In this document: positions 7,641 to 15,883 of the stretch, piece by piece
Layout: every line of letters starts with the position of its first letter
Position numbering within the stretch: the stretch's first letter is position 1
Source: JBELMB01 sp042088665
GTDB lineage: Bacteria > Pseudomonadota > Alphaproteobacteria > Rhodobacterales > Rhodobacteraceae
Direction: 5' to 3'
Assembly: GCA_042088665.1 (NCBI GenBank)
Contig: JBELMB010000073.1
Location: 1-22,956, forward strand
DNA length: 22,956 bases
Program-made: the position numbers and the translations under genes
The notes under the pieces: generated by a model
The model's input: the letters and a program-made list of their open reading frames with translations, nothing else
The model's database searches: none
What the model was told of the DNA's origin: nothing

Positions 7641-9095
7641 TCAGCCGTGCAGAACCGCCACCGTCTTGAGGACGGAGAAGCCGAACAGCGCCTCGAACCC
7701 CTTCTCGCGCCCGTGGCCGGAGAGCCCGACGCCGCCGAAGGGCAGTTCGACACCACCGCCCGCGCCGTAATTGTTCACGAACACCTGCCCGGCGCGCAGC
7801 CGTTTCGCCATGCGCATCTGACGCCCGCCGTTCTGGCTCCAACACGAGGCGACAAGCCCGTAATCCGTGCCATTGGCAATCTCGACGGCGTGGTCCTCAT
7901 CGTCAAAGGGAATGATGACCTGAACAGGGCCAAAGATTTCGTCCCGGGCGAGCAGGTGATCGGGGGTCACGCCACCAAAGAGGACAGGGGCCACATAGGC
8001 GCCGTTGTCGGGAAGGTCCGGCGCCAGCTGCCCCTCTGCCACACGTTCCAGATCTGCGCCCTTGGCGAGAAATCCCTCGACGATGGCCTTTTGCCGGTCG
8101 GAGACCAGCGGCCCAAGGTCCCGGTCCGCAAGCGCCGGGGCGGCCGTCAACTGGCTGTAGCGGGCGGCCATCTTTGTGGTGAACTCGTCAAGGCGGCTGT
8201 GGTGCACGAGGATCCGCGACGAGGCCGAACAGGTCTGGCCCGCGTTCTGGATGCCTGCGTTCACGAGGAAGGGCAGGGCGGCCTCCACATCGGCATCATC
8301 AAAGACAAGCTGCGGGGACTTGCCGCCCAGTTCCAGCGTGACCGGCACGATGTTCTGCGCCGCGGCCGTCTGGATCAGACGCCCCACGCCGACCGAGCCC
8401 GTGAACGACATGTGATGCACGCCCGGGTGTGATGCCAGCGCGGCCCCGGCCTCGGCGCCAAGGCCGGGCACCACGTTCAGCGCCCCGTCGGGCAGACCGG
8501 CGGCGCGCGCCAGTTCTGCAAAGGCCAGCGCGGTCAGGCAGGCCTCTTCGGCGGGTTTGAGCACACAGGCATTGCCCATCGCCAGCGCCGCGCCGACGGA
8601 CCGCCCGATGATCTGCATTGGGTAGTTCCACGGCACGATATGCCCGGTGACACCATGCGGTTCGCGCAACGTGTAGACGGTGTAGCCGTCAAGATAGGGG
8701 ATGGTCTCGCCGTGGACCTTGTCCGCGGCACCACCGTAGAATTCCATGTAGCGGGCCAGCGCCAAGGCGTCGTTGCGCGCCTGTGTCAGCGGTTTGCCCA
8801 CATCGAGCGCCTCAAGCCGTGCAAGGTCATCCACGTGTTCAAGAACCAACTGACCGATCTTTGTCAAAAGCCGCCCGCGCTCTGCGGCGGTGGCGCGACC
8901 CCAGGCACCCTGCCGGGCCGTTTCGGCAGCGGCAACGGCGGTCTCGATGTCTTCGGCTGTGCCTTTTGCGATCGCGGTCAGCACTGTCCCGTCGGACGGG
9001 TTCACAAGGTCCAGCGTCTCTCCCGACGCGCAGGGCTGCCACCGCCCGCCAATAAGGCAATGCGCTGTATCGATGTCTCCCGGCATGCGGATCAT
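7641..9095 (-). CDS. NAD(P)-dependent aldehyde dehydrogenase
   Basis: A 484-residue aldehyde dehydrogenase of full family length. Motifs in order: the N-terminal NPSDGTVL, GHIVPWNYP with oxyanion-hole N157, K180 in VLKPAEE, SFTGSVGVG, the general-base Glu in ELGGKSPQ (E255), the nucleophile C289 in NAGQTCSASSR, EIFGPV, and C-terminal PFGGVGLSGHGREKG. It oxidises an aldehyde to an acid in the cytoplasm; the resemblance is to gamma-aminobutyraldehyde/betaine-aldehyde-type enzymes, but the substrate is not determinable. ATG 9095 has GGGAGGG about 7 bases upstream; translation could also begin at ATG 9086. It lies 85 bases after the M20 deacylase gene on the same strand, suggesting a deacylase-dehydrogenase operon acting on an N-acylated precursor. 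Confidence 0.9.
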   Translation of the reverse strand: MIRMPGDIDTAHCLIGGRWQPCASGETLDLVNPSDGTVLTAIAKGTAEDIETAVAAAETARQGAWGRATAAERGRLLTKIGQLVLEHVDDLARLEALDVGKPLTQARNDALALARYMEFYGGAADKVHGETIPYLDGYTVYTLREPHGVTGHIVPWNYPMQIIGRSVGAALAMGNACVLKPAEEACLTALAFAELARAAGLPDGALNVVPGLGAEAGAALASHPGVHHMSFTGSVGVGRLIQTAAAQNIVPVTLELGGKSPQLVFDDADVEAALPFLVNAGIQNAGQTCSASSRILVHHSRLDEFTTKMAARYSQLTAAPALADRDLGPLVSDRQKAIVEGFLAKGADLERVAEGQLAPDLPDNGAYVAPVLFGGVTPDHLLARDEIFGPVQVIIPFDDEDHAVEIANGTDYGLVASCWSQNGGRQMRMAKRLRAGQVFVNNYGAGGGVELPFGGVGLSGHGREKGFEALFGFSVLKTVAVLHG

Positions 9096-9180
9096 GGCTG
9101 TCCCTCCCCAGTCTGTCTGATCTGGCGACAGGTCTAGCATGGCATCCCAGCGGCCAAAAGCGGCAGGGTTCCGGCCACGT

Positions 9181-10470
9181 CTAGCGCGGGGCCAGCAGGT
9201 CCACGAGGCTTGCGGCCATGACTTTGGCCGAGACAATCATGTCCTCGACTTCGATGTATTCATCGGGTTTGTGCGCCAGTTCCAACAGACCTGGCCCATA
9301 GGCGATGCAGTTTTTCAGCTTGCCGATCCGGTCGATGTGCTTCTGGTCGTAAGTTCCGGGCGATACGACATAGCTGGCCTCTTGCCCCGTGACGCGGGCG
9401 ATGGCGCCAGAGACGCTTTGCACCACGGGCGCGTCCTTTTCTGTCATCGTCGGGCTGACTGACCACAACTCACGCAGATCATAGGAAAAGTTCGGCCGCG
9501 TGGCGGTCAGGTGGTCAAGGATATCGCGCACTTCGCCTTCGACGTCCTCCTGACTTTCCTCGATCAGGTAGCGGCGGTCGATGACCATCCGCGCGCGGTC
9601 TGGCACGCAAGGCGAGGGCAGGCCGGTGAAATCCGGGTCCGGTTCCGCCTGTCCGCCATGCAGGCTGTTGATGTTCAATGTCGAATTGCGCGCGCCCTCG
9701 GGCACCACGGGCATCTGCGTCTGCTTGCGGGCGAGGGCGGGGAACAGCCGCTCCTCCATTTCCTGCAGTACGGCGCCCATATGACGCACGGCGCAATCCC
9801 CGAGAAAGGGCATGGACCCATGCGCGATCTCGCCGTGGGTTTCGATCTCTGCCCACCAGACGCCGCGGTGGCCGAGACAGATCCGGTCCTTGTGCAGCGG
9901 TTCCGGGATAATGACGTGGTTCACATGGGAAAAATGTCCCTTTTCCGCGAGGTAGGCCACGCCACCGTAGCCGCCAGTTTCCTCGTCCGCCGTGCCGGAG
10001 ATCTCGATCGCGCCGAGGTGGTCGGGGCAGGCCTCGAGAAAGGCTTCTGCCGCGATGATGGAGGCCGCCAGCCCGCCTTTCATGTCGCACGACCCGCGTC
10101 CGTAGATGCGTCCATCCTTCAACTCGGCACCGAAAGGGTCAACGGTCCAGCCTTGCCCTGTTTCCACAACGTCGGTGTGCGAATTGAAGTGGACGCAGTC
10201 GCCGCTGCCGCGTCCGGCGCGATGCGCGACAATGTTCCAGCGTGGATAGGTTTCGCTGTCGCCGGGGGTGTCAAAGGCGCGGATCAGCGCCACGTCAAAG
10301 CCGCGCGGTGCGAGCCGGTCTTTGAGGTATTCGCAGATCTCGCGGTAGTTCTCACCGGGCGGGTTCAGCGTCGGGATTCGAATCAGATCCTGCGTGAGCG
10401 CGATCAGATCGTCGCGCTTTGCGTCGATGCGGTCAAAAACGTCTGTTTCGAGTTGGCTGACTGAGGACAT
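9181..10470 (-). CDS. M20-family deacylase (ArgE/DapE/acetylornithine deacetylase-like)
   Basis: A 429-residue dinuclear-zinc amidohydrolase. Metal-binding and catalytic residues are in family order: H98 and D100 in FNSHTDVV, bridging D129 in GRGSCDMKGG, general base E163 with E164 in ADEETGG, E190 in IIPEP, and H400 in ELAHKPDEY. The lid/dimerisation domain occupies roughly residues 200-310 (GHRGVWWAEIETHGEIAHGS). It removes an acyl group from an N-acyl amino compound; the substrate is unknown. The first residues match the family's N-terminus, so ATG 10470 is accepted despite a weak Shine-Dalgarno. It is followed at 85 bases by the aldehyde dehydrogenase gene. An inverted repeat sits 44-71 bases upstream. 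Confidence 0.88.
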   Translation of the reverse strand: MSSVSQLETDVFDRIDAKRDDLIALTQDLIRIPTLNPPGENYREICEYLKDRLAPRGFDVALIRAFDTPGDSETYPRWNIVAHRAGRGSGDCVHFNSHTDVVETGQGWTVDPFGAELKDGRIYGRGSCDMKGGLAASIIAAEAFLEACPDHLGAIEISGTADEETGGYGGVAYLAEKGHFSHVNHVIIPEPLHKDRICLGHRGVWWAEIETHGEIAHGSMPFLGDCAVRHMGAVLQEMEERLFPALARKQTQMPVVPEGARNSTLNINSLHGGQAEPDPDFTGLPSPCVPDRARMVIDRRYLIEESQEDVEGEVRDILDHLTATRPNFSYDLRELWSVSPTMTEKDAPVVQSVSGAIARVTGQEASYVVSPGTYDQKHIDRIGKLKNCIAYGPGLLELAHKPDEYIEVEDMIVSAKVMAASLVDLLAPR

Positions 10471-10513
10471 GGCGCAAGGGGACTAGGTTGCAGGGGATCT
10501 GTCAACACCTGCG

Positions 10514-10541
10514 AACCTTCTCAACCTGCTTGGCGAAGGTT
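10514..10541. promoter_or_regulatory. Inverted repeat upstream of the M20 deacylase gene
   Basis: AACCTTC (10514-10520) and its exact reverse complement GAAGGTT (10535-10541) flank a 14-base spacer, 44-71 bases upstream of the deacylase start. Spacing of about two helical turns centre to centre fits a dimeric regulator's operator, but a weak RNA hairpin ending the chemoreceptor transcript would look similar. The remainder of the 275-base gap to the chemoreceptor gene (10471-10745) shows no gene I can support. Confidence 0.3.
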
Positions 10542-10745
10542 ACGAGGCGTTTTCCCTTTGGTGCACGCAGTCCGAGCGTGATCCGCCGTGTTTTCGGATG
10601 ACTTTTCGGGCAAGGCTCAAAGCGCCGCGTTGGGCGATGAACCCAGCGCAGGGATGTTCAAACCCATGTAAACGCGCCCGGTGTCCTGTTGTTTCCCGCC
10701 CGAAACCCTCTCGGCTTTGGCCGGGGCCGTGCATCGCGAAGGGTT

Positions 10746-13409
10746 TCAGGCTGCGCTGCCCCAATCCGAAAGATCCTCCGGCTCTGCCCTTGGCGGCGCG
10801 GTCACCGTGGTCTCGCCAGTGGAGAACTTTGCCGCCAGCGACACAAGCGTAGAGGCATCGTCGTTCAGGCGCGACGTGGCCGTGGTCGCCTGTTGCACCA
10901 TGGCCGCGTTGTCCTGTGTCACCCGGTCGAGATGTGTCATGGCGACATTGACCTCCTTGAGACTGCCAGCCTGTTCGTTGGCGGATGCGGCAATATTGGC
11001 CATTTTCGATGTCACGTCGCGGAAGTGATCAAGGATGGTGATCAGCGCATCCCCGGCACGGCCCACCATGTTCACGCCCTGGTCCACCTGTGACGTGCTT
11101 TCATCTATCAACCGCTTGATCTCACGTGCGGATTCTGAGGATTTCTGCGCCAGTCCCCGCACTTCTGCCGCCACCACGGCAAATCCGCTGCCCGCGCTGC
11201 CTGCCCGGGCGGCCTCCACGCCGGCGTTCAGGGCGAGCAGGTTGGTCTGAAAGGCGATGTCATCGATCACACCCACGATGCTGGAGATCTTGTCGGAGCT
11301 TCCCTTGATCTCCTGCATGGCGTCGATGGCAGAGCGGACCACTTCGCCGGTGTTTTCGGCATCGCCGCGGGCGGTGTTCAGGCTGCCCTCGACATCGCGG
11401 GCATTCTCAGCGGCGACGTTGACCTGTGCCGTCACCTGATCAAGGGCCGCCACGGATTCCTCCAGCGAGGCGGCCTGGCTTTCCGTGCGTCGCGACAGGT
11501 CATCTGCGGCGGTGTTGATTTCATCCGCACCCTCGCAGATGCGCGAGGAAGCCTGCGTCATTTCCCCAAGTAGCGTGCGCAGATCGTCCTGCGCGCGGTT
11601 GAAATCGTCGCGCAGTTTGACGTAGCCCTCGGCCATGTCGAGATCGATCCGCTGGGTGAGATCGCCGCGCGACAGGCGTTCCAGCCCTTGACCGATGGCC
11701 GAAACGGCGGAGGTCTGCTCTGCCATGCGGGCCTGATGTTCTGCCTCCTGGCGGGCCGTCATTTCCTTTTTCTCCAACAGCCCGTCCCGGAACCCGGAGA
11801 GCGCATGCGCGATACGGTAAATCTCCTGGCTGGAGCGGGCAAAGCCGGTGATCTCCTGCAGGTCGCCCTCGGCCAGCCGTTCGGTCGCCTGCAACAAGCG
11901 CCGCAATGGCCGTTGCACAAGGAGCCGCGTCAGGATCAGGGCAAGGACCACGCCACCCCCCAGCACATAAAGCAACTGCATGATCCGGGTGTTGGCGGTG
12001 GCAATCTCCGCCTGGATATCGGCGGCCATGGTGGCGATCTGACTCTGGCTCTGCATCCCGAGTTCTGCCGCAAGACGGCTGATTTCAAGCACGGCAACAG
12101 AGGTCGCCTCCGTGGCCTCCTTCGCGGTGGCATCGGCTTTCAGCACCGAGAGCTTGTAGGGCAGGAGGCCGATTTCGGCATCTGCCAGTGCTGCAAAAGC
12201 CTTCAGATCGTCGGCGAGCCTGCTATCGGCAAAATCTGCAAACCCCACCAGGGCCTCCGCTGCGTAACCCAATGGCGCGGAGGCTGCCTTTGCTTCGTCG
12301 CTGCCCGGGGCGATGACCATGTTCAGGGCGGACTCCTGGAACTTGCTGATCCAGCTGGTAATCTCGAACAGCGTGTTGATCTTTGTGACCTCATTGTCGA
12401 GGAGGTTCTGGATCGAGTCGCGGTTCTCGCTGCCGGCCTCTTCGGCAGCGATGATCAACATGAAAGAGATGTCGTCGATGGCGCCAGACAGGTCCACGTC
12501 GATGTCGCGTCGGGCCGCAAGGATTTCATCCTTGAGACCGTTTTGGGCAAAACCGCCTGATGCACGGCTGTCGGCGATGAACCCCTCGAACCGGGCATGG
12601 GCCCCGGCGATGGTGCCGACGTAATCCGCCGCATGTTCGATGCCTTCCAGCGTGCCAAGCGTTCCGGTCAACCGTTCAAAAGAGCCGGTCGAAATGTCCA
12701 GCAGGATCGACCGCGTGGCACTGTCGTTTGTCAGTTGCAGCGAAAAGAGCGACCCGGTGAGCAGGTTGATCTCTGCCCGGGCCTGCAACAGCTCTTGCAG
12801 GGTCAGGAATTGACTCTCAACGAGATCCGCAAGCGTGGCATCGACGGCATCCAGTGTCTCCGCGCCGCTGAGTGACAGCTCGAACACCACATCGTCCGCA
12901 AGTTCCGTCATCCTTGCCTGCAAGGTGGCACTTCGAGTCTGCAACTGGGCCAGTTGATCGGCGATTCCCGCTTCGTTGCGGAATTGCACCCGCCGCGCAT
13001 TTGCCAGTCTTTCCAGCGTGGCGGTGGCGTTGGTGGCATTGTCCTGCACGGTGCCTCTGATCTCTTCGGGCAGAGCCGCGACCGCATGGGTCAATGTCTC
13101 AGAGGCCGAGGCCAGTGTGTCCGTCTCTTCCGCCAGCGCGGCGCTATCCCCGGCGACCAACACGCCGACCATGGCGTTCTTTGCGCCATCGGCCGCCGCG
13201 ATCAAGGCGCTGCTTTGCTGAAGCGTCTGCAGTTTGGACGTGGTCAGCGCGGCCATACTGTCGTTCAAGCGGGTGAAGACGACGCTGGCGACGATGCCCA
13301 ACAGGGCCGAAACCGCCCCCATGGCCAGCAGGATCAGAACGATCTTGGCGCTGAGGCTGGAGAAGGGAAGGCGTCTGCGTTTGGGTGACGGTGTGATCTG
13401 CTCGGTCAT
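10746..13409 (-). CDS. Methyl-accepting chemotaxis protein with large periplasmic domain and two HAMP-like segments
   Basis: An 887-residue inner-membrane chemoreceptor. A short basic N-terminus (PKRRR) precedes TM1 at about 22-46. A long helical periplasmic region of about 430 residues follows, then TM2 near 478-498 (VLGGGVVLALILTRLLV). A HAMP domain follows (RPLRRLLQATERLAEGDL), then a second HAMP-like segment (GQGLERLSRGDL). The cytoplasmic signalling domain has the hairpin tip DDIAFQTNLLALNAGVEAARAG and FAVVAAEVRGLAQKSSESAREIK. It ends LSDWGSAA, with no recognisable CheR/CheB-docking pentapeptide. ATG 13409 is chosen (AGAGG upstream; an in-frame GTG at 13442 would add 11 residues). It lies 142 bases after a stand-alone periplasmic binding protein gene, a possible ligand partner. 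The periplasmic ligand is unknown. Confidence 0.92.
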   Translation of the reverse strand: MTEQITPSPKRRRLPFSSLSAKIVLILLAMGAVSALLGIVASVVFTRLNDSMAALTTSKLQTLQQSSALIAAADGAKNAMVGVLVAGDSAALAEETDTLASASETLTHAVAALPEEIRGTVQDNATNATATLERLANARRVQFRNEAGIADQLAQLQTRSATLQARMTELADDVVFELSLSGAETLDAVDATLADLVESQFLTLQELLQARAEINLLTGSLFSLQLTNDSATRSILLDISTGSFERLTGTLGTLEGIEHAADYVGTIAGAHARFEGFIADSRASGGFAQNGLKDEILAARRDIDVDLSGAIDDISFMLIIAAEEAGSENRDSIQNLLDNEVTKINTLFEITSWISKFQESALNMVIAPGSDEAKAASAPLGYAAEALVGFADFADSRLADDLKAFAALADAEIGLLPYKLSVLKADATAKEATEATSVAVLEISRLAAELGMQSQSQIATMAADIQAEIATANTRIMQLLYVLGGGVVLALILTRLLVQRPLRRLLQATERLAEGDLQEITGFARSSQEIYRIAHALSGFRDGLLEKKEMTARQEAEHQARMAEQTSAVSAIGQGLERLSRGDLTQRIDLDMAEGYVKLRDDFNRAQDDLRTLLGEMTQASSRICEGADEINTAADDLSRRTESQAASLEESVAALDQVTAQVNVAAENARDVEGSLNTARGDAENTGEVVRSAIDAMQEIKGSSDKISSIVGVIDDIAFQTNLLALNAGVEAARAGSAGSGFAVVAAEVRGLAQKSSESAREIKRLIDESTSQVDQGVNMVGRAGDALITILDHFRDVTSKMANIAASANEQAGSLKEVNVAMTHLDRVTQDNAAMVQQATTATSRLNDDASTLVSLAAKFSTGETTVTAPPRAEPEDLSDWGSAA

Positions 13410-13495
13410 GCCTGGCCTCTTCAACTTTGTGGGTCTGCGCACGAGGCGCGCGCAAACCGGGGGGTCTGGGCGGGTCGCAGTGGTCCGGAAACATC

Positions 13496-13543
13496 GGGGG
13501 GGTCAGAGATCCGACCACCCCCAGCCGATTGCGATCCGCAATC
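13496..13543 (-). terminator. Two stem-loops between binding-protein and chemoreceptor genes
   Basis: Just past the binding-protein stop (13552), the minus strand contains a perfect 7-bp stem with 3-base loop (GATTGCG / CGCAATC, 13527-13543). Beyond it is a larger imperfect G/C stem (13496-13522; GGGGGTGGTC pairing with GACCCCCCC-type sequence around a GATCTCT loop). No T-run follows either, so full intrinsic termination is doubtful. They could act as an attenuator or mRNA-stabilising structure that lowers chemoreceptor expression relative to the binding protein. Confidence 0.35.
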
Positions 13544-13551
13544 TGGCGTCG

Positions 13552-14697
13552 TCACTGAACGGGTTCGAAGCCACCGTCCTTGGTGATCCGGGTCAGGAAG
13601 ACGTTCTCCATGCCCTGATTGTCACCGGGGCCAAAGGTCATGGTGACCCCGCCAAAATCCAGCGCCTGCAGGCTGGCCATGGCCGAAAGGTAGCTTTCGC
13701 GGGTCAGGTCCTTACCGGCCTCTTCGAGGGCCTTGATGGCGAGACGACCGGTCAGGTAGCCCTCAAGCGTGACAAACCCGGGTTCCGCGTTGGCATCGAC
13801 GGCTGTCAGCGCGGCCTGGTATTCTGCCACGACCGGCACGGATGCATCCCAGGGGAAGGGCACGACCTGGCTGATGATCACCCCTTCACCGGCGTCGCCA
13901 AGTTCCTGCGCCAGTGCCTTGGACCCCACGAAAGAGATGTTCACGAAGGTCGGGTCAAACTTCAACTTGCGGGAAAGTTTGATGAATTCGGCCACTGGCT
14001 TGTAGGCGCCAACCATCACGACCGCGTCTGGCTTTGCCTTGCGAATGCTCAGCAGCGCCTTTTTCACCGCGACGGTGTTGCGGGTGTATGTGCCCTCTGC
14101 GGCGAGCGACATGCCGCGCTTTTCAAGTGCCGCTGTCACCCCGGCCAGACCAACACGGCCAAAGCCGTCATCCTGATACAGGATCGCGATGTTGGACATG
14201 CCCTGTTCATCCACGAGATGGTTGATCCAGGCTTCGGTCTCCGCAAAATAGGTGGCGCGCACGTTCAGGACGTTGCGCAGTTCCGCGTCACGCAAAAAGC
14301 CCGCGCCGGTGAAGGGGCCGATAAAGGGCAGACCGGCCTCTGTGGCGATCGGTTGCGTCGCGGCGGCGGTGGGCGTGCCCACGGCCCCGATCAGACCCAG
14401 ATGGTTGTCTCCGCCGATCACCGATTTCACATGTGCGATGGACCGGTCCGGCTCGTAGCCGTCATCATGGCTTTCCAGCACCAGTTGGCGACCGTGGACC
14501 CCGCCCGCGGCGTTTGCCTCTTCAAAGGCGGCGAGCATGCCAAGACGCATGCCTTGGCCGAGGGCCGCGGCGGGCCCTTCGAGAGCGGCAACCTGTGCAA
14601 AACGTACCTGATCGCCTTGCACGCCTTGCGCCGCCATGGCGAGACCTGGCAGAGCAAGCGCCATGGCGGACGCAGTGAGGAAGTTCATGAAGTTCAT
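13552..14697 (-). CDS. Periplasmic substrate-binding protein, LivJ/LivK-type (Peripla_BP_6)
   Basis: A 381-residue type I periplasmic binding protein. The N-terminal signal peptide (about residues 1-22, cleavage likely after LAMA before AQG) is followed by VRFAQVAALEGPAAALGQGM and a family-typical GGVHGRQLVLESHDDGYEP. Later segments include LIGAVGTPTAAATQPI, YFAETEAWINHLVDEQGMSNIAILYQDDGFG and the C-lobe GFVTLEGYLTGRLAIKAL. Relatives bind branched-chain amino acids, short amides or urea. No Liv-type permease or ATPase gene is in the window; the adjacent importer is a BMP type with its own binding protein. The next gene downstream is a chemoreceptor, so a sensing role is plausible. ATG 14697 was chosen (AAAGGAAA upstream); ATG 14688 is an alternative. 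Confidence 0.88.
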   Translation of the reverse strand: MNFMNFLTASAMALALPGLAMAAQGVQGDQVRFAQVAALEGPAAALGQGMRLGMLAAFEEANAAGGVHGRQLVLESHDDGYEPDRSIAHVKSVIGGDNHLGLIGAVGTPTAAATQPIATEAGLPFIGPFTGAGFLRDAELRNVLNVRATYFAETEAWINHLVDEQGMSNIAILYQDDGFGRVGLAGVTAALEKRGMSLAAEGTYTRNTVAVKKALLSIRKAKPDAVVMVGAYKPVAEFIKLSRKLKFDPTFVNISFVGSKALAQELGDAGEGVIISQVVPFPWDASVPVVAEYQAALTAVDANAEPGFVTLEGYLTGRLAIKALEEAGKDLTRESYLSAMASLQALDFGGVTMTFGPGDNQGMENVFLTRITKDGGFEPVQ

Positions 14698-14895
14698 GGC
14701 CACAGTTTCCTTTTGTTGGACCCTGCTCACCTGACCTTCAGACGATTGATGCTTTCTTACGCGGCCTTTCGGGAAGTGTTTCAATTTGCGCACAAGACCT
14801 GCATCTTGGCGGTGGCATCCGGGTGGTCGCAGCGCGGCGCGTCTCACGCAAGGGGCTGGGGCAGAACCGGAAAAGCCTGCCAGTCGCCCTGTGCG

Positions 14896-14917
14896 AAAAC
14901 CACCGCCGCCACGCGGC
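14896..14917 (-). terminator. Possible weak terminator of the nitrile hydratase operon
   Basis: Downstream of the alpha-subunit stop (14971), the minus strand carries GCCGC-GTG-GCGGC (5-bp G/C stem, 3-base loop, 14905-14917) followed by GGTGG and a short TTTT run ending at 14896. It is the only hairpin-plus-T element seen in the 273-base gap 14698-14970; the rest of the gap shows no gene. It would separate the nitrile hydratase operon from the binding-protein gene, but the stem is short. Confidence 0.3.
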
Positions 14918-14970
14918 CTGTTGTTAAAATGCGCGATAGGTCGAAGCGGCACCTGACCGGAGCCAACCCG

Positions 14971-15594
14971 TCAGGGTGCTGCAACATCCCGTGCAACGCC
15001 GATGAGGTGGTCGCGGCCGATGCTGGCTGCAAGGGCGGTTTCGTCAAGCCCGCGAGACCAGTCTGGCCGCTCTGGCAGCACGAGGTAGCGCATGTCGGCG
15101 TTGCTGTCGTGCACGGTCAGGCGGATCTGCTCTGGCAGATCCAGTCCGAATTCTGCCAGGACCCGGCGCGGTTCCCGGACAGAGCGCGCGCGGTAGGCTT
15201 TTGAGATGTACCATGCCGGCGGCTGACCGAGGATCGAGCGGGGATAGCAGGAACAAAGCGTGCAGGTGATCAGATGGTGCTCCGCCGGGGTGTTTTCGAC
15301 CACGATTATGCGCGCCTCGGTGACCGGGATCCCCAGCGACTGCACGGCGGCGCGGCCGTCCTGCAGCAGCCACGCCTTGTAAACGGGATCGGTCCAGGCC
15401 CGCGCGACCACCTTTGCACCAAGATGGATGCCGGGGCTTTCCAGCCGGGCAATCGCAGCGGTGACCTCCTGGGCGGTCAACAGACCCTTGGCGATCAGGA
15501 CCTCTTGCAGGGCATCCGTGATGATCTGCGCGTCGATGTTGCCAGCGCTGTCTTCGATCACCAGCGCTTCGTGTTCGTGGCCGTCATGGGGCAT
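14971..15594 (-). CDS. Nitrile hydratase alpha / thiocyanate hydrolase gamma-type subunit, CTLCSC metal site
   Basis: A 207-residue metal-binding subunit. The claw motif C111-T-L-C114-S-C116 in ITCTLCSCYPR is the cobalt-type version (iron enzymes usually have CSLCSC). The cysteines at the second and third positions are normally oxidised to sulfinic/sulfenic acid and, with backbone amides, bind one non-corrin Co(III). Typical flanks are VENTPAEHH, WYISKAYRARSVREPR, VLAEFGL, MRYLVLPERP and RDHLIGV. The CYPR that follows the claw resembles what I recall of thiocyanate hydrolase gamma, whereas classic nitrile hydratases have CYPW. ATG 15594 has GGAGGA 6 bases upstream. It overlaps the beta C-half gene by 11 bases. 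It is probably the last gene of the operon. Substrate (nitrile, cyanide-type or thiocyanate) is unresolved. Confidence 0.9.
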   Translation of the reverse strand: MPHDGHEHEALVIEDSAGNIDAQIITDALQEVLIAKGLLTAQEVTAAIARLESPGIHLGAKVVARAWTDPVYKAWLLQDGRAAVQSLGIPVTEARIIVVENTPAEHHLITCTLCSCYPRSILGQPPAWYISKAYRARSVREPRRVLAEFGLDLPEQIRLTVHDSNADMRYLVLPERPDWSRGLDETALAASIGRDHLIGVARDVAAP

Positions 15595-15883
15595 GTTCGT
15601 CCTCCGCGGGGGCCAGCCAATGGTCATAGATCTCGATCACCAGCCGGTCTTCGGGCGGGTGCGCCTCGTCCGGCCAAAGCGCGCACTGGGCAAAGCTGAC
15701 CCGGTAGAGGTCAATCGCAGGGCCGCCAGTGTGACCAAGCGCGAGGTCCTCGGGGTTCAGGTAGGTGCCGCAATACTGCACGACGTCGCCCACGTGGTGC
15801 CGGATATAGTGCGGGATTCGCACGTGTCCGGCCTTGCCAAGCGCGAGGACACGCACCCTGTCGCCGGGGGCAAAACGCGTCAT
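15584..15883 (-). CDS. Nitrile hydratase beta, separate C-terminal half (thiocyanate hydrolase ScnA-like)
   Basis: A 99-residue protein equal to the SH3-like C-terminal domain of nitrile hydratase beta. It opens with FAPGDRVRVLALGKAGHVR-PHYIRHHVGDVV, where GDRVRV and TR/HTRxPxY are family marks. It ends with YRVSFAQCALWPDEAH and RLVIEIYDHWLAPA. In two-subunit nitrile hydratases this domain is fused to the beta N-half. Here it is a separate gene starting at an ATGA overlap (15880-15883) with the N-half gene, as in thiocyanate hydrolase and toyocamycin nitrile hydratase. It helps form the active-site cavity over the metal claw. The order N-half, C-half, alpha matches scnB-scnA-scnC. Confidence 0.87.
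   Translation of the reverse strand: MTRFAPGDRVRVLALGKAGHVRIPHYIRHHVGDVVQYCGTYLNPEDLALGHTGGPAIDLYRVSFAQCALWPDEAHPPEDRLVIEIYDHWLAPAEDEHAP

Noticed and set aside
14757..14800. Sigma-70-like promoter TTGAAA with 17-base spacer before CGTAAG upstream of the binding-protein gene
   Set aside because: The -10 element matches only three of six positions; too weak to list as a feature.
13234..15204. Plus-strand open frame of 656 codons opposite the chemoreceptor and binding-protein genes
   Set aside because: It is antisense to genes with clear family motifs, its composition (rich in R, G, H, Q) is typical of GC-rich shadows, and it has no recognisable domain.
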